Source: a bacterium
Lineage (GTDB): Bacteria > UBP15 > UBA6099 > JAJRTR01
DNA: 11,270 nt
Direction: 5' to 3'
NCBI GenBank assembly: GCA_024278215.1
Contig: JAJRTR010000166.1
Coordinates: 1-11,270 of the forward strand
Position 1 is the first letter of the stretch; every line of letters begins with the position of its first letter. A model generated the notes under the pieces. That model did no database searches. It saw only the letters and a list, made by a program, of their open reading frames with translations, and was not told the DNA's origin. The position numbers were made by a program, and so were the translations under genes. This document shows, piece by piece, positions 7,076 to 11,270 of this stretch.

Positions 7076-7145
7076 CACTATAGTAATGAAAAGGTGCATT
7101 TCGCAAAAACTGACGTTTTTGCATTCCAAAGTTTTCCCGATAGTG
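7076..7145. repeat. Imperfect long inverted repeat around a perfect 8-bp hairpin
   Basis: The centre is GCAAAAAC-TGAC-GTTTTTGC (7103-7122), a perfect 8-bp stem. Flanking arms continue loosely outward to CACTAT (7076-7081) pairing with ATAGTG (7140-7145). A second, mutually exclusive pairing joins TTTGGAGTGCA (7038-7048) with TGCATTCCAAA (7120-7130), 11 bp with one wobble. The mix could be an alternative-structure RNA leader or the decayed end of a mobile element. Confidence 0.4.
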
Positions 7146-7548
7146 CCGGTCAAGCACAAAAAGCGAGTCTGTGATTTTGAGCAAATCTATAAATCATCAG
7201 TCGCATAAAGCTGTTTTATCAACTCCCCTGTGAATGGTTACCTAAATCTGTTTTCAATCTTGCCACCTTGCATACCTGTCGTTATTATTCTTACCTATTG
7301 TCTGTTTTCAGACCGTTAGTATGTTTAACTTATCACAAAGATAATTGCAATACAATAACATCAGAAAGTTTTTTTTCAAAGAGTGTGCGATATGAAGACT
7401 ACGTAGTGCCAGAACGGAAACCCCGCGAACCCCGATCACAACTGGTGCCAGGCTCCGAGAAGGCAGATGATGATATTTGACTCGTAGCGATTGAAAGCCT
7501 GTGAGAATGGTAATGCAGATATGATTCGTGTGCGAAATAAGTCATTTT

Positions 7549-7565
7549 CAAAAACAATGTTTTTG
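7549..7565. repeat. Hairpin CAAAAAC-AAT-GTTTTTG, related to 7103-7122
   Basis: A perfect 7-bp stem with a 3-nt loop. Like the hairpin at 7103-7122 it pairs AAAAAC with GTTTTT, and like it is followed by CGGTCAAG (7574-7581 here, 7147-7154 there). The spacing to that octamer differs, so the two are related but not simple copies. Shared regulatory sites or relics of one repeat are both possible. Confidence 0.4.
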
Positions 7566-7596
7566 TTAAAGTCGGTCAAGATGCATTTAAAATGCT

Positions 7597-7608
7597 GAAC
7601 GCACGTTC
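7597..7608. promoter_or_regulatory. GAAC-N4-GTTC palindrome (LexA/SOS-box-like)
   Basis: GAACGCACGTTC matches the GAAC-N4-GTTC core of the LexA (DinR) box known from Bacillus and several other phyla. It directly adjoins the -10 of the leftward promoter-like sequence at 7609-7636 and covers its expected start site, the usual place for a repressor. A second dyad, GCATTT-A-AAATGC (7583-7595), lies beside it. No SOS gene is nearby, so another regulator is equally possible. Confidence 0.35.
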
Positions 7609-7636
7609 GTTATAGTCGATCATTGTTGGTTGACAA
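7609..7636 (-). promoter_or_regulatory. Leftward sigma-70-type promoter candidate
   Basis: Read on the minus strand: TTGTCA (7636-7631), a 16-bp spacer, TATAAC (7614-7609). Both boxes match consensus at five of six positions. The expected start is near 7602, inside the palindrome 7597-7608. Leftward, the first solid gene is the SDR at 6920, which would give a leader of about 680 nt containing all the hairpins described. It could instead drive a small RNA or a lost gene. Confidence 0.45.
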
Positions 7637-7657
7637 TTATCATCTTCAACTTATTAC
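7630..7657 (+). promoter_or_regulatory. pgi: Rightward sigma-70-type promoter candidate for pgi
   Basis: A perfect TTGACA (7630-7635) is followed by a 16-bp spacer and TATTAC (7652-7657), a four-of-six -10. It would give a 5' leader of roughly 130 nt before the pgi ATG at 7798. Its -35 overlaps the -35 of the leftward promoter candidate on the other strand, so the two could not easily be occupied at once. Confidence 0.4.
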
Positions 7658-7797
7658 ACACGAATATAGTATTACACAATATCATTATCCTCAGACGCAC
7701 TTTTTAATTGTTGTTCACCAGAATCATCTTCAATGATACAATACACTATGGGAAAATTACTGTTATGAAAATCACCGGAAAAAAAAGGGAGGCACAA

Positions 7798-9228
7798 ATG
7801 GCAAAAAAGAAGAACAGATCGACGGCGGCCATAATTAAATATGACTATACGAATATGACGGATAGCGCAATAGGAGCAAGACACGGAATAACTGAAAAGC
7901 AAATAGAAAAAACAATGCCTCACGCGCAGGAAGTCCACAGGCGGCGCGTTGCGGAACGCAAAGCTGGCAAGCTCCCGTTCATGGACCTTCCCTACAAGAT
8001 AAATGAGGCGTCGGATATTGCCGGATTCGCAAAAAGCACAGCGGAAAAATTCGACAATGTCGTTGTTCTCGGCATCGGCGGATCGGCGCTGGGCACGATA
8101 TGCCTCCAGAGCGCGCTCAATCCTGCTTTTCATAATCTGAAGGACAACAGGAAAAGAAAAGCACCCCGTCTTTTTGTTGAAGATAATATCGACCCTGAAC
8201 GACTCGCCGACATGCTCGATGTCCTCGATCCTAAAAAAACACTTTTCAATGTAATATCAAAATCAGGCTCGACCGCCGAAACGATGAGCGCGTTTCTCGT
8301 CGCCCGCAATTTCATAAAAAGAACACTTGGCCCCGCCGCTGTAAAGGACCACATCGTCGCGACTACCGATGTGTCAAAAGGTGTTCTGAGGGACATCGCC
8401 GACAGCGAAGGACTCAGGAGTTTCATCGTACCCGACGGAGTCGGCGGCAGATTTTCAGTGCTCACACCTGTCGGGCTTCTCCCGGCGGCTCTAGTCGGAA
8501 TCGACATCCTGAAGCTGCTCGAAGGCGCAGCCATCATGGACAAAAGGTGCAGGTCCGCCTCCCCCGCAAAGAATCCCGCACTGATGGCCGCCCTGCTTCA
8601 ATATATTGCACTGACCCGCAAAGGCAAGAGCATACAGGTCATGATGCCCTATGCGAACGCACTGCGTGATGTTGCCGACTGGTTCCGACAGTTATGGGCG
8701 GAGAGTCTCGGCAAAAAGTATTCGCTGGACGGCAAAGTCGTCAATAGCGGCCAGACACCGGTCAAAGCTCTTGGTGCCACTGACCAGCATTCTCAGGCAC
8801 AATTGTACATGGAAGGCCCCAACGACAAGACAATCACCTTCCTGCGTGTCGAAAACTTCAGGAAAGATGTGAAAATACCCGGCGGCTATTCGAAAACCGA
8901 AGGGCTTTCATATCTCGCCGGTCACACTTTCGGCGAGCTGATACGTGCCGAGCAGGCGGCGACACAGATCGCAATTACGGACAACAATCGCCCCAACTCC
9001 ACGATAATACTCCCTGAGATAAGCCCGGCGACAATCGGGCAACTTCTTTACATGCTGGAAATTGAGACGTCATACATGGGGCTGTTGCTGAACATAGACG
9101 CATTCGACCAGCCGGGTGTCGAAGCAGGCAAAGTGGCCGCCTACGCGCTCATGGGCCGGGCAGGTTTCGAAAAACGCGCCGCCGAAATAAATAAAGAAGC
9201 GGCGAAGGTGAAAAGAAAAATAATATGA
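7798..9228 (+). CDS. pgi: Glucose-6-phosphate isomerase
   Basis: A 476-residue phosphoglucose isomerase, which interconverts glucose 6-phosphate and fructose 6-phosphate in glycolysis and gluconeogenesis (cytosol). It is of the shorter bacterial type; the E. coli enzyme has about 550 residues. Visible motifs are GIGGSALG (92-99), the phosphate-binding SKSGSTAET (154-162), DGVGGRFSVLTPVGL (213-227, family signature 1 with Arg218), AESLGKK (301-307) with the catalytic Glu302, GATDQHSQ (326-333) with His331, and GLLLNIDAFDQPGVEAGK (428-445, signature 2) ending in the active-site Lys445. I chose the ATG at 7798 because AGGGAGG (7786-7792) lies 5 nt upstream. The same frame is open to an ATG at 7765 and beyond, but those starts lack a ribosome site and do not extend the family alignment. 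It stands alone and converges on the HD-GYP gene. Confidence 0.96.
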   Translation: MAKKKNRSTAAIIKYDYTNMTDSAIGARHGITEKQIEKTMPHAQEVHRRRVAERKAGKLPFMDLPYKINEASDIAGFAKSTAEKFDNVVVLGIGGSALGTICLQSALNPAFHNLKDNRKRKAPRLFVEDNIDPERLADMLDVLDPKKTLFNVISKSGSTAETMSAFLVARNFIKRTLGPAAVKDHIVATTDVSKGVLRDIADSEGLRSFIVPDGVGGRFSVLTPVGLLPAALVGIDILKLLEGAAIMDKRCRSASPAKNPALMAALLQYIALTRKGKSIQVMMPYANALRDVADWFRQLWAESLGKKYSLDGKVVNSGQTPVKALGATDQHSQAQLYMEGPNDKTITFLRVENFRKDVKIPGGYSKTEGLSYLAGHTFGELIRAEQAATQIAITDNNRPNSTIILPEISPATIGQLLYMLEIETSYMGLLLNIDAFDQPGVEAGKVAAYALMGRAGFEKRAAEINKEAAKVKRKII

Positions 9229-9254
9229 CAGAGCCAACTGCAAACTCTGATTCT

Positions 9255-9282
9255 GCTATGGTCGGCTACAATTGTCCATAGC
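9255..9282. terminator. Weak hairpin between convergent genes
   Basis: GCTATGG (9255-9261) pairs with CCATAGC (9276-9282) around a 14-nt loop in the 109-bp gap between pgi and the HD-GYP gene. The position suits a bidirectional terminator, but the loop is long and no T-run follows on either strand, so termination here is uncertain. Confidence 0.25.
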
Positions 9283-9337
9283 TGCGTTGTCGGCACAAAA
9301 GTGGGTTTACACAAAAAGCAGGTAATTTCAAAATAAG

Positions 9338-10930
9338 TTAATGCTTCGCTCCGGGGTCTTTCAGAGTATAGACTTTCTTTTTCACGAAGGTATCTAATAC
9401 TTTCTTGTCAAGGCGGCCCGCCTTGACTTCTTCTTCGAGGATTTTGAGTGAACGAGCAACAGGGATAGCAGGCTTGTAGGGCCGGTCCTGCGCTGTCAGG
9501 GCATCATAGACATCCACGAGCCCGAGAATGCGGCCCTGCAAACTTATTTCGTCGCCTTTCAACCCTTTAGGGTATCCGCTGCCGTCAAGCCGTTCGTGGT
9601 GCATCACTGCGATTTCAGGCACTCGCTTAAGACGCCTCGAAAACGGTATGCTGCTGAGTATCTTATAGCTGCTCTCGACATGGGCGTTCATTATTTTCCG
9701 CTCACTAACCGTCAGGTTGCCGCGCGGTACTCTAAGTTTTCTCATCTCTTCAGCATATAGATATTTTCGTCGCCGCCCCAGCGCGTTTTTGAATGTTTTC
9801 CTGCCTATTCTTTCCAGATGGTTCTTTTCTTCAGGCGACAGGAAGCCGGGCTTGTTTATTCTTTCAATAAAAGTGAAATCATCTCCGACTTCTTCTATAC
9901 ATTCCTTCATTCTCTTTTCCAGCTTTTCTATATAACCGGCGCTATCGTTCTTCTTTCCCGCTTTACTCATTTTTACGAGACTCGATGATACGACCGAAAG
10001 TTTTATTCCTTCGAACCGCTCGCGCACTTTTTCCAGTTCGTCCGGGAAAAGCTTGTTCTCCTTGGTGAGAATATTTTCGCGGACACCGATTTTCCCGACA
10101 TCATGGAGCCATGCCGCGTATTCCAGTTCCTTAAGTTCATCGTCCGTAAAACAACCAAGTTCTCTTGCGAGAGCTGCCGCATACAAGGCAACACGCCTCG
10201 AGTGTCCTGCTGTGGCCGGGTCCCGTTCGTCGATCGCACTTGCGGAAAAACGCACTACCGAGTCGAACAGGTCCGCGACTTCCTTGTACAGTGTAGCGTT
10301 TTCAATTGCCACGGCGGCCTGTGAAGCCAGTGACATCAGGATTTTCTGGTCACGCACCGAAAACGGCACGACCTGCCAGTCGTCCACCTTGTTTATAAGC
10401 TGCACTGCGCCGCTCACCGTTCCATCGTGCCCAACCATCGGCACTGTCAGCATCGATCTTGTACGCAGCCCTGTTTTCTTGTCGATGCTTTTGTTGAATG
10501 AGTACGGCTCATCTTCAGGAATCACATATACATCACCGATATTGAGAGGTACACATTCGAGCGCGACATAACCGGCTATGCTCTTGTCATTGATCGGCAA
10601 CCGTATTTCCTTAAGCTGCTTGCTGTCGACAACGTGAAAATACAGTTCGTCGGTTTCCTTGTCAACAAGATAGAGTGTGCCCTTCTGCGCTTTCAGCAAG
10701 CTCTTTGCCTCGTCAATAATTCTTGTCAGAAGTGAAAAAAGATCAATCTCGGAACTGATGGCGACACCGACATCGAGCAATCGTGTAGAGAGGTTCTGCA
10801 GGTCTTCAAGCTCCTTCTGCACATCGCGAATATGCACCTCGAGTTCTTTAAAATGCTTCCTGAACTCATTTATCGGATCAAGCCCGGGCGCCTGCAAATA
10901 ATCAATCTTTTCTTTTATTTCTTTTGTCAT
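9338..10930 (-). CDS. GAF-domain HD-GYP phosphodiesterase / response protein
   Basis: A 530-residue cytoplasmic signalling protein. Residues 24-50 look like a short coiled coil. A GAF sensor domain spans about 55-215 (DVGVAISSEIDLFSLLTRII, GTLYLVD, SMLTVPM, GAVQLINK, QAAVAIENATLY). An HD-GYP domain follows from about 222: HSRRVALYAA (His243), AAWLHDVGKIG (His276-Asp277, Lys280), NAHVESS (His417), MHHERLDGSGYPKG (His444-His445, GYP 452-454) and LVDVYDALTAQDRPYK (Asp473). The metal ligands and the GYP motif are intact, so cyclic-di-GMP hydrolysis is likely. Between the Lys of HDVGK and the Leu-Thr helix before His417 lies an insertion of about 105 charged residues (about 301-405) absent from minimal HD-GYP domains. 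The ATG at 10930 has no strong ribosome site. The gene stands alone, and the GAF ligand is unknown. Confidence 0.93.
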   Translation of the reverse strand: MTKEIKEKIDYLQAPGLDPINEFRKHFKELEVHIRDVQKELEDLQNLSTRLLDVGVAISSEIDLFSLLTRIIDEAKSLLKAQKGTLYLVDKETDELYFHVVDSKQLKEIRLPINDKSIAGYVALECVPLNIGDVYVIPEDEPYSFNKSIDKKTGLRTRSMLTVPMVGHDGTVSGAVQLINKVDDWQVVPFSVRDQKILMSLASQAAVAIENATLYKEVADLFDSVVRFSASAIDERDPATAGHSRRVALYAAALARELGCFTDDELKELEYAAWLHDVGKIGVRENILTKENKLFPDELEKVRERFEGIKLSVVSSSLVKMSKAGKKNDSAGYIEKLEKRMKECIEEVGDDFTFIERINKPGFLSPEEKNHLERIGRKTFKNALGRRRKYLYAEEMRKLRVPRGNLTVSERKIMNAHVESSYKILSSIPFSRRLKRVPEIAVMHHERLDGSGYPKGLKGDEISLQGRILGLVDVYDALTAQDRPYKPAIPVARSLKILEEEVKAGRLDKKVLDTFVKKKVYTLKDPGAKH

Positions 10931-11017
10931 ATTTGATTCATCGCCATATCAACTTAATATTCCGAAGCCGCACAAAATCCTTTTTTGTTTTACGAACATA
11001 ATTTACTCTTAATGTCA

Positions 11018-11046
11018 ATTGTATGTTTTTGACGCAAAAATCGCAA
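11018..11046 (-). promoter_or_regulatory. Promoter candidate for the GAF/HD-GYP gene
   Basis: Read on the minus strand: TTGCGA (11046-11041), a 17-bp spacer, TACAAT (11023-11018). The -10 matches five of six, the -35 four of six. It lies about 90 bp before the ATG at 10930 in an AT-rich stretch. A nearby TTGACA (11018-11013) lacks a good -10 at the right distance. Confidence 0.4.
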
Positions 11047-11134
11047 TCAATGTTAAGGTTTTTATGAAAGATTGTTGTCACAGCACGACCGAATGCTATG
11101 TGTGAAGTGTGAGATTCCGGTCTTCTGCCGACAG

Positions 11135-11170
11135 CTATCCCGCATATTTCACCCCAATGTGGGCTATTCC
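11135..11170. repeat. Palindromic intergenic element, copy B
   Basis: Same element as at 1551-1586. Arms TATCCCGCAT (11136-11145) and ATGTGGGCTA (11157-11166) pair with one mismatch and one G-U pair, around an 11-nt loop. The two base changes outside the loop are C to T, and the one in the stem keeps a G-U pair in plus-strand RNA. It adjoins the transposase-like remnant at 11182. Confidence 0.65.
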
Positions 11171-11181
11171 CCACTCGGCAC

Positions 11182-11270
11182 AGGAAAGCTTTTCATGAAG
11201 CTGTTCTTGATGAGATACTGGAAGAAAGGGTCGTTTCGAGCCGTGGCCGTCGAAATCCGAGGGGGTATTA
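11182..11270 (+). pseudogene. Transposase C-terminal remnant (DDE/IS4-like), continues past window
   Basis: The plus-strand frame reads RKAFHEAVLDEIL, then EERVV, then SRGRRNPRG, and runs to the window edge. I associate the F-H-x-x-V-L-x-E-I spacing followed by G-R-x-N-P-R-G with the last 40 or so residues of IS4-like DDE transposases, where it is usually followed by a basic KRKMSNY-like tail. Upstream the frame is open only to a TGA at 11110-11112 and has no ATG, and the intervening bases are the palindromic element. So this looks like a 5'-deleted insertion-sequence scar, not an intact gene. The call rests on short motif memory over 29 codons. Confidence 0.45.

Larger units (their letters stand above)
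6921..7797. other. Long AT-rich region without a convincing gene
   Basis: About 880 bp separate the leftward SDR cluster from rightward pgi. No open frame has a good start, ribosome site and recognisable family together. The longest are about 60-70 codons with non-ATG or unsupported starts. The stretch holds several hairpins (7014-7034, 7045-7065, 7103-7122, 7549-7565), two short palindromes just before 7608, and two opposed promoter-like sequences near 7609-7657. Open segments such as the plus-strand run ending VPERKPREPRSQL before a TGA at about 7480 may be relics of a decayed gene or mobile element. A structured RNA is also possible. I recognised no known RNA family. Confidence 0.6.

Noticed and set aside
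6999-7184. 61-codon minus-strand frame
   Set aside because: No good start or ribosome site. It is built mostly from the hairpin sequences, so open reading is likely accidental.
7268-7480. 70-codon plus-strand frame ending VPERKPREPRSQL
   Set aside because: TTG start, no ribosome site, atypical composition in its first half and no recognised family. At most it is a relic, noted in the intergenic entry.
7411-7480. Possible SRP-RNA or riboswitch-like segment (GGTGCCAGGCTCCGAGAAGG)
   Set aside because: It lacks the conserved GGAAG/AGCAG core of SRP RNA, and no cobalamin or other riboswitch core fits.
7708-7797. N-terminal extension of pgi by 30 residues
   Set aside because: A strong AGGGAGG lies 5 nt before the ATG at 7798. 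The extension has no ribosome site and no family similarity.
10938-11174. 78-codon minus-strand frame upstream of the HD-GYP gene
   Set aside because: It runs through the palindromic element and the promoter candidate, lacks a ribosome site and has no recognisable domain.
11195-11270. Plus-strand ORF starting MKLFLMRYWKKGS with an AGGA upstream
   Set aside because: The neighbouring frame reads as a transposase C-terminus with a family-like motif. The MKLF frame resembles nothing I know and is probably a shadow.
1-11270. CRISPR array, tRNA, rRNA
   Set aside because: No regularly spaced repeats and no tRNA T-loop or acceptor pattern, or rRNA-like stretch, was seen on either strand.

Overview
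This is a bacterial window, probably from a Gram-negative-type anaerobe or an uncultured lineage with much acyl-CoA chemistry. That guess rests on gene content only: acyl-CoA dehydrogenases, a DUF849/BKACE enzyme, a GAF plus HD-GYP signalling protein and a short bacterial glucose-6-phosphate isomerase. No rRNA, tRNA or phylogenetic marker is present, so the lineage stays open. Genes are dense and mostly have clear Shine-Dalgarno sequences. The exception is a gene-free, AT-rich stretch of nearly 880 bp around 6921-7797.

Left part (1-6920, all minus strand): a cluster of eight genes read right to left. The order is extended SDR (5844-6920), small three-helix membrane protein (5446-5844), tocopherol-cyclase-like lipocalin-fold protein (4317-5426), second extended SDR (3193-4257), beta-keto acid cleavage enzyme (2282-3145), TetR regulator (1585-2193), complete acyl-CoA dehydrogenase (336-1517), and a second acyl-CoA dehydrogenase cut by the window edge (1-334). 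Gaps run from a 1-base overlap to about 90 bp, and two junctions look translationally coupled. Together the genes could oxidise an acyl-CoA, oxidise a hydroxyl to a ketone and cleave a beta-keto acid, with a cyclase/hydratase-like protein acting on a hydrophobic substrate at the membrane. I do not recognise this combination as a named pathway, and it is the best candidate here for an undescribed system.

Middle (6921-7797): no convincing gene. It holds several hairpins, two related copies of an A-tract/T-tract hairpin followed by CGGTCAAG, a GAAC-N4-GTTC palindrome, and two overlapping opposed promoter-like sequences. The rightward one could serve pgi. The leftward one has the palindrome at its start site and points towards the SDR cluster.

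Right part: pgi (7798-9228, plus) converges on a GAF/HD-GYP phosphodiesterase gene (9338-10930, minus) whose HD-GYP domain carries an insertion of about 105 residues. The right edge holds a second copy of a 36-nt palindromic element, also found at 1551-1586, and what looks like the C-terminal remnant of a DDE-type transposase.
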